From positions 1-59,378 of the forward strand of contig NZ_JAAZWE010000011.1 of the NCBI RefSeq assembly GCF_013185185.1: a DNA stretch of 59,378 nt, written 5' to 3'. The translations under genes and the position numbers were made by a program. This document shows positions 7,971 through 17,014 of the stretch, piece by piece. This DNA comes from Saccharibacillus endophyticus. Lineage in GTDB: Bacteria; Bacillota; Bacilli; Paenibacillales; Paenibacillaceae. Below the pieces are notes generated by a model, which was not told the DNA's origin, did no database searches, and saw only the letters and a program-made list of their open reading frames with translations. The stretch's first letter is position 1, and every line of letters begins with the position of its first letter.

Positions 7971-8756
7971 CTACTCGGGCAGCAGTTCGCCATAATCGAC
8001 GTTCCAGAGCGCGAGACCTTTCCCCACCGCGGTCGGTCCTGCCGCTGCGCGATCGCAAGCCAACAAAATCGTCTTCATATCTTCCGGTGCACGCTTGCCT
8101 TCTCCCACCTGCAGCAGCGTTCCCGTAATGATACGGACCATATGCTGCAGAAAACCGGTCCCGGTCAGGAAAATATGGATAAACCCCTGATCGGCCGTTC
8201 CCGGCCGGCAGGTTGTCGTATCCACTTCGATCCGTGCTTCAAGCAGCGTTCGTACGTGATTGGTCTTTTGAGAGTACCTGGAGGCGAACGACGTAAAGTC
8301 GTACGTGCCTACCAATTGTTGCAGTCCCTCCCGCATAGCTTCGATATTGAGCTGCGGCGCGGGATGATGAAACTGCATATGCCGCTGAAATACATCCGGA
8401 TAGCGGTTCGCGTTGATCGTATAACGATACGTCTTGCGCTTGGCCGCATGCCGGGAGTTGAATTCCAAAGGCACCTCCCAAGAACGGGTCACGACGATAT
8501 CCTGCGGCAATCGGGCATTCAGCGCGAGCGGCCAGCGATCCGCGGGGATCAGCGAAGACGTATGGAAGTTGAATACCTGAGCGTAAGCATGTACACCCGA
8601 ATCTGTACGGCCCGAAGCAATGATTTTAGGCTTGTCGCCGGTCAGCGCCAGAATAGAGGCTTCAAGCTCGTCCTGAACGGTCTTTCCGGCAGGCTGGGTC
8701 TGAAAACCATGATAATTCGTTCCGTCGTAAGCGAGAGTCATACATAAGTTGCGCAA
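7971..8756 (-). CDS. truA: tRNA pseudouridine(38-40) synthase TruA
   Basis: This 261-residue enzyme isomerises uridines 38, 39 and 40 in the tRNA anticodon arm. The catalytic aspartate lies in SGRTDSGVHAYAQ at about residue 52, and the N-terminus has the usual MTLAYDGTNYHGFQTQ. A TTG at 8756 is chosen as start because GGAGGT is seven bases upstream; the in-frame ATG at 8771 overlaps that site. A strong terminator lies between rplQ and truA, so it needs read-through or its own promoter, which I did not identify. In many Bacillales, ecfA1-ecfA2-ecfT lie between rplQ and truA; they are missing here. Confidence 0.95.
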   Translation of the reverse strand: MRNLCMTLAYDGTNYHGFQTQPAGKTVQDELEASILALTGDKPKIIASGRTDSGVHAYAQVFNFHTSSLIPADRWPLALNARLPQDIVVTRSWEVPLEFNSRHAAKRKTYRYTINANRYPDVFQRHMQFHHPAPQLNIEAMREGLQQLVGTYDFTSFASRYSQKTNHVRTLLEARIEVDTTTCRPGTADQGFIHIFLTGTGFLQHMVRIITGTLLQVGEGKRAPEDMKTILLACDRAAAGPTAVGKGLALWNVDYGELLPE

Positions 8757-8793
8757 AAGGATCACCTCCATGTCTTCACCGTGTCCTGAGTTC

Positions 8794-8841
8794 AAAAAAA
8801 AAGAAACGGCTCTGCCGCCTTAAACAGGCGGCATACGTTTC
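8794..8841 (-). terminator. Terminator at the end of the S10-spc-alpha superoperon
   Basis: On the minus strand, GAAACG...CGTTTC encloses TGCCGCCT...AGGCGGCA, followed by nine T. It lies 52 bases after the rplQ stop and marks the end of the long ribosomal transcript. Confidence 0.93.
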
Positions 8842-8893
8842 TCGGGAATCCTGATGGTAGGGTTACCCCTGCCCCGAACCGTTAAACCGGCTA

Positions 8894-9259
8894 TTAAGCG
8901 CGGTCAACCAATTCCAGGTAAACCATAGGTGCTGCGTCGCCGCGGCGTGCTCCCAGTTTAAGGATGCGCGTGTAGCCGCCCGGACGATCCGCGTAGCGCG
9001 GTGCCAGATCAGCGAACAGCTTTTGGATAGCGTCTTTTTCACCGTCAACCGTCTCGCGACGAACGTATGCAGCCACTTGGCGGCGTGCATGCAGATCTCC
9101 GCGTTTGGAAAGGGTGATCAGTTTTTCAGCGATAGAGCGAGCTTCTTTAGCCTTCGCTTCTGTCGTTTCGATACGCTCGTACAGGAACAGGTCGGTTACC
9201 AGGTCGCGAAGCAATGCTTTACGAGCGCTGGAGTTACGTCCCAACTTTTGGTATGCCAT
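8894..9259 (-). CDS. rplQ: 50S ribosomal protein L17
   Basis: The 121-residue protein binds 23S rRNA near the peptide exit tunnel. It starts MAYQKLGRNSSARKALLRDL, typical of L17. The ATG at 9259 has GGAGGG six bases upstream; the frame extends to 9322 but runs into the end of rpoA. It is the last gene of the alpha operon, and a strong terminator follows. Confidence 0.97.
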   Translation of the reverse strand: MAYQKLGRNSSARKALLRDLVTDLFLYERIETTEAKAKEARSIAEKLITLSKRGDLHARRQVAAYVRRETVDGEKDAIQKLFADLAPRYADRPGGYTRILKLGARRGDAAPMVYLELVDRA

Positions 9260-9293
9260 GTTTTTCCCTCCTTCTACATCATGCTCTTCGTTC

Positions 9294-10238
9294 TTAGTCT
9301 TCCTGACGAAGACCGAGTCCAAGCTCTTCGAGCTTCTCTTGAACTTCTTCCAAAGACTTGCGGCCCAAGTTGCGAACCTTCATCATGTCTTCTTCCGACT
9401 TCGTAGTCAGCTCTTGTACCGTATTGATGCCGGCACGTTTCAGACAGTTATAGGAACGTACGGAGAGATCGAGTTCTTCGATCGTCATCTCCAACACTTT
9501 TTCCTTCTTGTCTTCTTCTTTTTCGACCATGATTTCCGCGTCGCGAGCTTCGTCGGTCAAACCTACGAAGAGCAGCACGTGCTCGGTCAAAATTTTGGCG
9601 CCAAGGCTAACCGCTTCTTCCGGACGAATGCTGCCATCTGTCCAGACTTCAAGCGTCAGCTTGTCGTAGTTTGTGACTTGTCCAACCCGAGTGTTTTCCA
9701 CAGCGTAGTTTACGCGGGAAATCGGAGTGTAGATCGAATCGATCGGAATAACGCCGATCGGCTGATCATCACGTTTGTTTTTGACAGATTGAACATATCC
9801 GCGGCCGCGGCCTGCGAAGATGCGCACATGCAGTCTCGATCCCGGTGCCAGAGTGGCGATGTGCAGATCCGGGTTAAGGATCTCCACATCACTATCAGCG
9901 CGGATGTCTCCAGCCGTTACCAGGCCTTCGCCTTCCGCGTCGATTTCCAGTACCTTTTCTTCATCGGAATGAATCTTCAGCGATAAAGCTTTCAGATTCA
10001 GAATGATTTCCGTTACGTCTTCCGTAACGCCGGGGATCGTCGAGAATTCGTGCAGAACGCCGTCAATTTGGACCGAAGTAACCGCCGCGCCGGGAAGCGA
10101 CGACAGCAGGATGCGACGAAGCGAGTTCCCAAGCGTCGTACCGTATCCACGTTCCAGAGGCTCAACGACGAACTTTCCGTACGTGCCTCCGTCATTGATC
10201 TCGACGGTCTCGATTTTCGGCTTTTCGATTTCTATCAC
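9294..10238 (-). CDS. rpoA: RNA polymerase alpha subunit
   Basis: The 314-residue subunit dimerises through its N-terminal domain (about 1-230) to nucleate RNA polymerase assembly. Its C-terminal domain (about 245-314, with IEELDLSVRSYNCLKRAGI) contacts upstream promoter DNA and activators. A GTG start at 10238 is supported by GGAGG nine bases upstream. It lies between rpsK and rplQ, the standard alpha-operon order. Confidence 0.97.
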   Translation of the reverse strand: MIEIEKPKIETVEINDGGTYGKFVVEPLERGYGTTLGNSLRRILLSSLPGAAVTSVQIDGVLHEFSTIPGVTEDVTEIILNLKALSLKIHSDEEKVLEIDAEGEGLVTAGDIRADSDVEILNPDLHIATLAPGSRLHVRIFAGRGRGYVQSVKNKRDDQPIGVIPIDSIYTPISRVNYAVENTRVGQVTNYDKLTLEVWTDGSIRPEEAVSLGAKILTEHVLLFVGLTDEARDAEIMVEKEEDKKEKVLEMTIEELDLSVRSYNCLKRAGINTVQELTTKSEEDMMKVRNLGRKSLEEVQEKLEELGLGLRQED

Positions 10239-10308
10239 TACAATACCCCTCCTTCAAAACGTCGCTTCCGTGAAACAAAGCATACTGAATGCACAATGCT
10301 TATGATTA

Positions 10309-10704
10309 CTATACGCGGCGACGCTTAGGAGGACGGCATCCGTTGTGAGGAACCGGTGTTACGTCCTTGATCAGGTTGATTTCCAGACCTGTAGCTTGCA
10401 GGGAGCGGATAGCCGCTTCACGACCTGCGCCAGGACCTTTAACCATAACTTCAACAGTTTTCAGACCGTGCTCCATTGCAGCTTTAGCAGCTGTTTCGGC
10501 AGCCAGCTGAGCAGCGAATGGAGTCGATTTACGCGAACCTCTGAAACCGAGACCGCCCGAGCTTGCCCAGGAGATCGCGTTTCCGTGCGGATCCGTAATC
10601 GTTACAATCGTATTGTTAAACGTGGAACGAATATGTGCCACGCCGGATTCGATATTTTTACGGTCGCGACGTTTCGTACGTACGACTTTTTTCGGTTTAG
10701 CCAT
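10309..10704 (-). CDS. rpsK: 30S ribosomal protein S11
   Basis: The 131-residue protein sits on the 30S platform near the Shine-Dalgarno/anti-Shine-Dalgarno helix and interacts with S7 across the E-site. It contains HIRSTFNNTIVTITDPHGN and ends in the family-typical PHNGCRPPKRRRV. It lies 19 bases after rpsM. Confidence 0.97.
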   Translation of the reverse strand: MAKPKKVVRTKRRDRKNIESGVAHIRSTFNNTIVTITDPHGNAISWASSGGLGFRGSRKSTPFAAQLAAETAAKAAMEHGLKTVEVMVKGPGAGREAAIRSLQATGLEINLIKDVTPVPHNGCRPPKRRRV

Positions 10705-10723
10705 TGTCAGTTATCCCCCTTTC

Positions 10724-11092
10724 TTACTTCTTCTTGTTCGCTACAGTACGACGAGGACCTTTACGAGTACGAGCATTCGTTTTCGTACGTTGTCCGCGTA
10801 CCGGCAATCCGCGACGATGACGTACACCGCGATAAGATCCGATCTCGATCAGACGTTTGATGTTCAGCGAGATTTCACGACGCAGGTCGCCCTCAACTTT
10901 TTCATTAGCGTCAATCGATTCACGCAGCTTGTTTACTTCATCCTCAGTCAGATCGCGAACACGAGTGTTCGGGCTGATTCCTGTTTGGCCCAGGATTTTT
11001 TGGGAAGTTGTTTTTCCAATCCCGAAGATATAAGTCAAGGCGATCTCAACGCGTTTGTCACGTGGTAAGTCTACACCAGCAATACGAGCCAT
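10724..11092 (-). CDS. rpsM: 30S ribosomal protein S13
   Basis: The 122-residue head protein forms subunit bridges with 23S rRNA and L5 and contacts P-site tRNA with its C-terminal tail. It begins MARIAGVDLPRDKRVEIAL and carries the helix-two-turn-helix region with GIGKTTSQKIL. It follows rpmJ by 21 bases. Confidence 0.97.
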   Translation of the reverse strand: MARIAGVDLPRDKRVEIALTYIFGIGKTTSQKILGQTGISPNTRVRDLTEDEVNKLRESIDANEKVEGDLRREISLNIKRLIEIGSYRGVRHRRGLPVRGQRTKTNARTRKGPRRTVANKKK

Positions 11093-11113
11093 TACGCTAC
11101 ACCCCCTTCTAAT

Positions 11114-11227
11114 TTATCCTTGTTTTTGTTTGTGTTTCGGATTTTCGCAGATTACCATGACATTCCCTTTGCGACGAATGACTTTGCATTTTTCGCACAT
11201 TGGTTTGACCGACGGTCTAACCTTCAT
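11114..11227 (-). CDS. rpmJ: 50S ribosomal protein L36, zinc-binding form
   Basis: This 37-residue protein stabilises 23S rRNA folding near the peptidyl-transferase side. It starts MKVRPSVKPMCEKCK. The CEKC pair, a later Cys (VICENPKH) and a His form the zinc site, so this is the C+ type. GGAGGT lies seven bases before the ATG at 11227. It lies between infA and rpsM, as is usual. Confidence 0.96.
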   Translation of the reverse strand: MKVRPSVKPMCEKCKVIRRKGNVMVICENPKHKQKQG

Positions 11228-11443
11228 GATTATTACCTCCTCAAAAGCATTCGGTTTGATCGTGCCTGGAACGTGTCGGCAAGGCCGCAAACGCTCCCTG
11301 CACCGTATCTTGTCTCAACCAAATGTACGGCTGCGTTTGACTGAATCACATCTAGATCGTGTAAGTTTCAGACAAACATAAGCCTACTATATTTAAAGGA
11401 GACAAGCTACTAGAACGTTGTATATCCAAAAAGCGACGTATCC

Positions 11444-11659
11444 TTACTTACGATAAGTGATACGGCCGCGAGTCAGATCGTAAGGCGATAACTGTACGAC
11501 CACTTTGTCTCCCGTCAGAATACGGATAAAGTGCATGCGCAGCTTTCCGGAAACGTGAGCGAGAATTTGATGACCGTTCTCGAGTTCCACCTTGAACATC
11601 GCATTCGGCAATGGTTCGATAACCACGCCTTCGATTTCAATGACATCTTCCTTGGCCAT
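11444..11659 (-). CDS. infA: Translation initiation factor IF-1
   Basis: The 71-residue OB-fold protein occupies the 30S A-site during initiation. It begins MAKEDVIEIEGVVIEPLPNA and has LENGHQILAHVSGKLRMHFI. The ATG at 11659 is six bases after AGGAGA; the ATG two codons upstream overlaps that site. A gap of 216 bases separates it from rpmJ. I see no confident promoter or terminator in that gap. Confidence 0.97.
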   Translation of the reverse strand: MAKEDVIEIEGVVIEPLPNAMFKVELENGHQILAHVSGKLRMHFIRILTGDKVVVQLSPYDLTRGRITYRK

Positions 11660-11661
11660 AA

Positions 11662-11970
11662 TCATTCTCCTTTCTGCTTAGCATTCTGTGCGTCGGACTC
11701 CATAAATACGTTCACTGCATGACGCAGCTTTGCATTCGTCACCCTTCCGCTCTCCTGCAAACTGTTTACGACTTCGCTGCTGATCGTCATTTGAGACTCT
11801 AAATGAAGCGGGTTCTTCTTCTTCGGACGATCAAACTTGCGTTTGTGTCCGTCCGCGATCCAAATACCCTGCTCCTCGTCAAGTCTTACGACCACCGCCG
11901 CCTGCCCGGCATCGCGGCCTTTCCGGATCTTCACGAGTTGACCGATCTGCAGGGGATGTTCCTTTTTCAA
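11662..11970 (-). CDS. KOW-domain RNA-binding protein (YbzG-like)
   Basis: This 102-residue protein has an N-terminal KOW fold (QIGQLVKIRKGRDAGQAAVVV at about 8-28), as in ribosomal proteins L14e/L24 and NusG, and a basic middle (HKRKFDRPKKKNPLHLES). A small KOW protein between map and infA is common in Bacillales, and a ribosomal role is inferred from that. The TTG at 11970 is preferred because AGGTGA lies five bases upstream; a GTG at 11979 would have a poorer site. The stop lies two bases before the infA start, suggesting translational coupling. Confidence 0.85.
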   Translation of the reverse strand: MKKEHPLQIGQLVKIRKGRDAGQAAVVVRLDEEQGIWIADGHKRKFDRPKKKNPLHLESQMTISSEVVNSLQESGRVTNAKLRHAVNVFMESDAQNAKQKGE

Positions 11971-11979
11971 GTTTATCAC

Positions 11980-12732
11980 CTACGCGCTCAATTTTGTGAA
12001 AATTTCCAATCCGTTTTGCGTAACTGCTACCGTGTGCTCAAAATGAGCGCACAATGAGCCGTCCACCGTCACGACGGTCCAATTATCCTCAAGCGTCCGA
12101 AGTTGTCTTCCGCCGAGAATGGCCATCGGTTCGATTGCCAGCGCCATGCCGGATTTAAGCAACGGACCGCGGCCCTCGATGCCGTAGTTCGGGACGTTAG
12201 GTTCCTCATGGAGGTCCCTGCCGATGCCGTGACCGACATATTCCCTAACTACCGACATTCCGGACTCTTCGATATGTCGCTGAATCGCATGCGAAATGGT
12301 AAACAGACGCACATCCGGCTTCACAAGAGCCAGTCCTGCGTACAGGGCGGCTTCCGTAACGTCCAGCAATCGCTGAGCTTGATCGGAAATTTGCCCTACC
12401 GGGTAAGTCCAGGCGGAATCGCCATGATAGCCCCGATATTGCGCACCGATATCGATAGAGATGATATCGCCTTCCCGAAGCTTATGCCCACTGGGGAATC
12501 CGTGTACCAACTGGTCGTTGATCGAAGCACATATGCTAGCCGGAAAACCATTATAGCCTTTGAAAGACGGCACCGCATCCTGGCTGCGGATGGTCGCATC
12601 AGCAAGCGCATCGAGCTCGGCCGTCGTAACGCCCGGCTTGATTGCTTTTGCCAATACACGGTGAGTCTCAGCCACAATCCGTCCCGCTTCTCTCATAAAG
12701 CCGAGCTCCGTTTCGGACTTGCAAATGATCAT
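11980..12732 (-). CDS. map: Methionine aminopeptidase type I
   Basis: The 250-residue metalloenzyme removes the initiator methionine from new proteins. The pita-bread fold metal ligands are visible in DIGAQYRGYHGDSAWT (Asp about 94 and 105), VGHGIGRDLHEEP (His about 168), and Glu residues in the C-terminal third. It starts five bases after the adk stop. Its stop is followed within a few bases by the KOW gene. The secY-adk-map order is normal. Confidence 0.96.
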   Translation of the reverse strand: MIICKSETELGFMREAGRIVAETHRVLAKAIKPGVTTAELDALADATIRSQDAVPSFKGYNGFPASICASINDQLVHGFPSGHKLREGDIISIDIGAQYRGYHGDSAWTYPVGQISDQAQRLLDVTEAALYAGLALVKPDVRLFTISHAIQRHIEESGMSVVREYVGHGIGRDLHEEPNVPNYGIEGRGPLLKSGMALAIEPMAILGGRQLRTLEDNWTVVTVDGSLCAHFEHTVAVTQNGLEIFTKLSA

Positions 12733-12737
12733 TACAG

Positions 12738-13382
12738 TTAACCTCGCAGTACGGACAGGATACCTTCCGATACCGTACCGATCTCCTGGTCTCCGTCGAT
12801 CTGCCGCAGCAAGCCTTTGTTTGCATAGTAATCGATCAGAGGCGCCGTTTTGCTTGTATACTCGTCAAGCCGAGTGCGTACGCTCTCTTCATTGTCATCC
12901 GGACGTTGGTAGAGTTCGCCGCCGTCTTTGTCGCACACGCCTTCCTGCTTTGGCGGGTTGAAGACTACATGGTAAGTCGTTCCGCAAGTTTTGCAGATTC
13001 GACGACCCGTAATCCGGACAAGAAGCTTCTCCGGGTCCACGTTCAGATTAACAACATGATCAAGCTTACGGCCAGATTCGAGCAAAAGAGTATCCAATGC
13101 TTCGGCCTGCAGCAGAGTTCTCGGAAATCCGTCGAGCAAGAAACCTTTTTCGCAATCCGGCTGACTGAGCCGTTCGCGGACGATACCGTTCGTTACGTCA
13201 TCCGGTACGAGCAGGCCCTGGTCGATGTATTCTTTTGCCTTGACCCCGATCGGGGTTCCCTCTTTGATCGCCAAACGAAAAGCATCGCCTGTCGAAATAT
13301 GAGGAAGGCCGAATGCATCGACGATGACCTGCGCCTGTGTTCCTTTACCTGCCCCGGGAGGCCCCATGAATAGAATGTTCAC
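12738..13382 (-). CDS. adk: Adenylate kinase
   Basis: The 214-residue enzyme interconverts ATP+AMP and 2 ADP. The P-loop GPPGAGKGT is at residues 7-15, and DGFPRT lies near 84. The LID is the long zinc-type, with CKTC followed by CDKD. A GTG start at 13382 is supported by AGGAGTG eight bases upstream. It lies between secY and map. Confidence 0.96.
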   Translation of the reverse strand: MNILFMGPPGAGKGTQAQVIVDAFGLPHISTGDAFRLAIKEGTPIGVKAKEYIDQGLLVPDDVTNGIVRERLSQPDCEKGFLLDGFPRTLLQAEALDTLLLESGRKLDHVVNLNVDPEKLLVRITGRRICKTCGTTYHVVFNPPKQEGVCDKDGGELYQRPDDNEESVRTRLDEYTSKTAPLIDYYANKGLLRQIDGDQEIGTVSEGILSVLRG

Positions 13383-13471
13383 GTGATGTCCACTCCTTAC
13401 GTCTTACCCATGCCTAACCGCACAAAAGGCGCCGGGCGAGCGCATGGAGTCGGACCCGTCCGGAACCTGAG

Positions 13472-14770
13472 CTATTTATTGATAAAACCTTTATAGTGCC
13501 GCTTAATCAGCTGACTTTCAATCGTCTTCATCGTATCCAAGGCAACCCCGACGACGATCAGCAGCGAAGTGCCGCCGATTTGAACCGACTGGGGAAGACC
13601 GGAAAGCGAACCGAACGCGATCGGCAGCAGAGAAATTACAGTCAGGAATACCGCACCGGTAACCGTGAGACGCGACATTACGCGAGTAATGTACTTCTCG
13701 GTCGCTTTACCCGGGCGAACTCCAGGAATGTAGCCGCCGTTTTTCTTCATGTTCTCCGCCATCTGCTGCGGATTAATCTGCACGAAGGTGTAGAAGAACG
13801 TGAAGCCGATAATCATGATTGCGTAAAGCACCATGCCCAACGGCTGGCTGTAGTTCAGGTTGTCTTGTACCCACTGCGCCCACTGATAAGTAGACCAGAA
13901 GTTTGCCAAAATAACCGGGAACTGCAGCAGAGATACGGCGAAGATTACCGGGATGACACCCGCAGCGTTAACTTTCAACGGAATGTGAGTGTTTTGACCG
14001 CCGTACATTTTATTACCGACTACCCGCTTCGCATATTGAACCGGAACTTTCCGGATCCCTTGCTGAATGAAGATAACACCGATAATGATCATAATCAAGA
14101 CGAGCAGGATAATCACGGTTTTCATTGCGTTCAAGAACGTTTGACCGTCCACGATGAAATCGGATTGAGCCGTCGTCGAGATATAACCAGGAATGTTTGC
14201 GACGATCCCGGCAAAGATGAGAATCGAAATCCCGTTGCCAATGCCTTTTTCCGTGATTTGCTCACCCAACCACATCAGGAGGGAAGTACCCGCAGTCAAG
14301 ACAATCGCAATCAGAATATAGTCGACGGTCGTAGCGTTCGGAATCATTTCCGCATTATAAATGCGGTTGAAACCGATCGCTGTAGCGAACGCCTGAACCA
14401 AACCCAGAACTATGGTGCCGTATCGGGTGATCTGCGCCAGCTTTTTCTTGCCGTGCTCACCTTGTTTAGACCACTCGGTGAACTTCGGAATGACATCCAT
14501 CGACAGCAGCTGTACGATGATCGATGCCGTAACGTACGGGTAGATACTGAGCGCGAAGATCGAGAACTGCAGAAGCGCCCCTCCGGAGAAGGTGTTCAGC
14601 AGACCCATCAACTGGCTGCCGGCTTCGTTAGCCGACTGTAGTACGTCCGTGTTAACGCCCGGAACCGGGATGAACGTACCGATACGGTAGATCACCAGAA
14701 CCATCAACGTAAACAGGATCCGTTTACGGAGGTCTTCGACCTTCCATATATTCTTCAGGGTGTTGAACAT
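13472..14770 (-). CDS. secY: Protein translocase channel subunit SecY
   Basis: This 432-residue membrane protein forms the SecYEG pore for export and membrane insertion. Ten hydrophobic helices are evident, starting with RILFTLMVLVIYRIGTFIPVPG, and the cytosolic loop has RKVPVQYAKRV. Its ATG shares a base with the rplO stop (TAATG), giving translational coupling. The partner secE is at 40.9 kb. Confidence 0.97.
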   Translation of the reverse strand: MFNTLKNIWKVEDLRKRILFTLMVLVIYRIGTFIPVPGVNTDVLQSANEAGSQLMGLLNTFSGGALLQFSIFALSIYPYVTASIIVQLLSMDVIPKFTEWSKQGEHGKKKLAQITRYGTIVLGLVQAFATAIGFNRIYNAEMIPNATTVDYILIAIVLTAGTSLLMWLGEQITEKGIGNGISILIFAGIVANIPGYISTTAQSDFIVDGQTFLNAMKTVIILLVLIMIIIGVIFIQQGIRKVPVQYAKRVVGNKMYGGQNTHIPLKVNAAGVIPVIFAVSLLQFPVILANFWSTYQWAQWVQDNLNYSQPLGMVLYAIMIIGFTFFYTFVQINPQQMAENMKKNGGYIPGVRPGKATEKYITRVMSRLTVTGAVFLTVISLLPIAFGSLSGLPQSVQIGGTSLLIVVGVALDTMKTIESQLIKRHYKGFINK

Positions 14771-15210
14771 TAGATCACCTCGGTTTTACCGCCGGCAGCC
14801 TCGATTTTCTCCACCGCAGATTGAGAGAACTTATTTGCTTTGACAGTCAGTTTCACCGTCACGTCGCCATTGCCGAGGATCTTGATACCGCTCTTCGTAT
14901 CTTTAACGATACCTTGTTCCTTCAGCAGCTCAGGAGTGACTTCTGTGTTTTCTGCAAAGTTGTTCAGTTCTTCGATGTTGACGATGGCATATTCTTTGCG
15001 GGTTGGGTTAACAAAACCGCGTTTTGGCAAACGACGATACAATGGGTTTTGACCGCCTTCGAAACCTGGACGAACACCGCCGCCGGAGCGGGAGTTTTGG
15101 CCTTTATGACCGCGTCCGGCTGTTTTACCCGTACCGCTACTCGTACCGCGACCGATGCGCTTCCGCTCTTTAGTCGAACCCGGAGCAGGAGAAAGCTCAT
15201 GTAACTTCAT
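14770..15210 (-). CDS. rplO: 50S ribosomal protein L15
   Basis: The 146-residue late-assembly protein has a glycine/arginine-rich N-terminus (MKLHELSPAPGSTKERKRIG). The start at 15210 is used because an in-frame GTG at 15222 overlaps the GGAGGT ribosome site. The stop overlaps the secY start by one base. Confidence 0.96.
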   Translation of the reverse strand: MKLHELSPAPGSTKERKRIGRGTSSGTGKTAGRGHKGQNSRSGGGVRPGFEGGQNPLYRRLPKRGFVNPTRKEYAIVNIEELNNFAENTEVTPELLKEQGIVKDTKSGIKILGNGDVTVKLTVKANKFSQSAVEKIEAAGGKTEVI

Positions 15211-15268
15211 CGTTCGTTGCACCTCCTTGATTCATTCTATTGTTTCGCTCCTTGCGGAGCGATTGTTT

Positions 15269-15454
15269 TTAAGCTTCGATTTCTTTTACGGAAACCAAGT
15301 GCTTGACTTGGTTAACCATACCACGAATCGCAGCATTGTCGTTTTGGACGACAACTTGGTTCGTTTTACGCAGACCCAATGTGTTTACAGTCGTGCGTTG
15401 GTTTTTCGGACGTCCGATCAGGCTGCGTACGAGGGTAATTTCCAATTTAGCCAT
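15269..15454 (-). CDS. rpmD: 50S ribosomal protein L30
   Basis: A 61-residue protein beginning MAKLEITLVRSLIGRPKNQR, a canonical L30 start. It binds 23S rRNA on the solvent side and is found only in some bacteria. It follows rpsE by 13 bases within the spc operon. Confidence 0.96.
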   Translation of the reverse strand: MAKLEITLVRSLIGRPKNQRTTVNTLGLRKTNQVVVQNDNAAIRGMVNQVKHLVSVKEIEA

Positions 15455-15467
15455 TGTTGTTCCCTCC

Positions 15468-15968
15468 TTAGCCTCTCAGTTCTTCGACGGATTTACCGCG
15501 AAGCTTAGCCACATCTTCGGCACGCTTCAAGCGGGACAATCCTTCCAAAGTCGCATTGACCATGTTCATGGAGTTCGAAGAACCCAGGGATTTTGTCAAA
15601 ATGTCGCCTACGCCTGCAAGTTCCAGTACGGCACGTACCGGACCGCCAGCGATAACGCCAGTACCTTCGGATGCCGGTTTCAGCAATACGCTGCCCGCTC
15701 CGAATTTACCAGTAACCAGGTGAGTGATCGTTGTTCCAACGAGAGGAACGTGGATCAAGTTTTTCTTAGCATCTTCGATGCCTTTACGGATCGCATCCGG
15801 AACTTCGCCGGCTTTACCGATGCCTGCTCCAACGTTGCCTTGTCCGTCGCCTACGACAACCAGTGCGCTGAAGCTGAAACGGCGTCCGCCTTTTACAACT
15901 TTAGCTACGCGGTTGATGTGTACAACGCGCTCCGTCAGTTCTCCTACAGTGCTCATATCTACACGCAA
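15468..15968 (-). CDS. rpsE: 30S ribosomal protein S5
   Basis: The 166-residue protein lines the mRNA entry side of the 30S subunit and influences decoding accuracy. The N-terminal dsRNA-binding-like fold contains VVKGGRRFSFSALVVVGDG, followed by the GKAGEVPDAIRKGIEDAKKN block. A TTG start at 15968 is supported by GGAGGT seven bases upstream and gives the family-typical MRVD N-terminus; the ATG four codons later lacks a well-placed site. Confidence 0.95.
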   Translation of the reverse strand: MRVDMSTVGELTERVVHINRVAKVVKGGRRFSFSALVVVGDGQGNVGAGIGKAGEVPDAIRKGIEDAKKNLIHVPLVGTTITHLVTGKFGAGSVLLKPASEGTGVIAGGPVRAVLELAGVGDILTKSLGSSNSMNMVNATLEGLSRLKRAEDVAKLRGKSVEELRG

Positions 15969-15992
15969 GTCGTTAACCTCCTTCTTTTCGTT

Positions 15993-16361
15993 TTAGAATT
16001 CGAGTCCAGCTTCGCGAGCTGCGTCAGCCAGTGCTTGAATCCGTCCATGGTAGAGGTATCCTCCGCGGTCGAAAACGACAACGGTATGACCTTTTTCCTT
16101 AGCGCGGTTTGCAACCAGTGTGCCAACTTTAGCAGCAGCTTCAACGTTGCCGCCGTTTGTGATCTCGCTTTTCAGATCTTTGTCCATAGTCGATGCCGAA
16201 ACGATAGTAACACCGTTTACGTCGTCGATCAACTGGGCATAGATATGCTTATCCGAACGGTATACGTTCAGACGAGGGCGCTCAACCGTACCTTGAATTT
16301 TCTTGCGTACACGCAAGTGTCTTTTCAAGCGAGCTTTATTTTTATCACCTTTGGTAATCAT
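15993..16361 (-). CDS. rplR: 50S ribosomal protein L18
   Basis: The 122-residue protein carries 5S rRNA into the large subunit together with L5. It begins MITKGDKNKARLKRHLRVRK and has RPRLNVYRSDKHIYAQLIDD. The ATG at 16361 is chosen over a GTG four codons upstream that overlaps the ribosome site. A 79-base gap separates it from rplF. Confidence 0.96.
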   Translation of the reverse strand: MITKGDKNKARLKRHLRVRKKIQGTVERPRLNVYRSDKHIYAQLIDDVNGVTIVSASTMDKDLKSEITNGGNVEAAAKVGTLVANRAKEKGHTVVVFDRGGYLYHGRIQALADAAREAGLEF

Positions 16362-16440
16362 GAGTACTTTCACTCCTTCCCAATCTGCTTATTAAGCAGC
16401 TTCACATGAGCAAGCTAAGGGTAATGCGAAGGAAAGCGGC

Positions 16441-16983
16441 TTATTTTTTCTTGCCGGCTTTACCTTCCTTACGGATGATGCGTTCGCCTTCATACTTGAT
16501 ACCTTTACCTTTATAAGGTTCCGGTTCGCGTACTTTACGGATTTGAGCAGCATAAGCGCCTACGCGCTCCTTGTCAATTCCGCGAACGATGATTTTCGTG
16601 TTCGAAGGAACTTCGAACTCGATGCCCGATTCCGGCGTGATTTCGACCGGGTGGGAGTAGCCTACGTTCAGGACGATCTTCTCTCCGGACTTGCTGGCAC
16701 GGTATCCGACCCCGACCAATTCAAGCGACTTGGAGAAACCTTCCGTAACACCACTTACCATGTTGCTGACAACGCTGCGTGTCGTTCCGTGAAGGGAACG
16801 ATGCTCTTTGTTGTCGGAAGGACGTTCTACCGTAATTGTGTTACCTTCCACCGTTACTTTCATATCTCTATGAAGTTCACGAGTGAGAGTACCTTTAGGA
16901 CCTTTGACCGTAATCGCTGTGTTGTTCAGCGTTACTTCAACGCCGCCCGGTACTTCGATTGGTTTGCGACCAATACGAGACAT
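16441..16983 (-). CDS. rplF: 50S ribosomal protein L6
   Basis: The 180-residue protein binds near the sarcin-ricin loop, close to the factor-binding site. It begins MSRIGRKPIEVPGGVEVTL and ends with a lysine-rich tail (EGKAGKKK). PEPYKGKGIKYEGE near residue 153 is the usual signature. It follows rpsH by 31 bases. Confidence 0.97.
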   Translation of the reverse strand: MSRIGRKPIEVPGGVEVTLNNTAITVKGPKGTLTRELHRDMKVTVEGNTITVERPSDNKEHRSLHGTTRSVVSNMVSGVTEGFSKSLELVGVGYRASKSGEKIVLNVGYSHPVEITPESGIEFEVPSNTKIIVRGIDKERVGAYAAQIRKVREPEPYKGKGIKYEGERIIRKEGKAGKKK

Positions 16984-17014
16984 AGTTATTGCACCTCCTT
17001 GTGTTCTGACGTAA

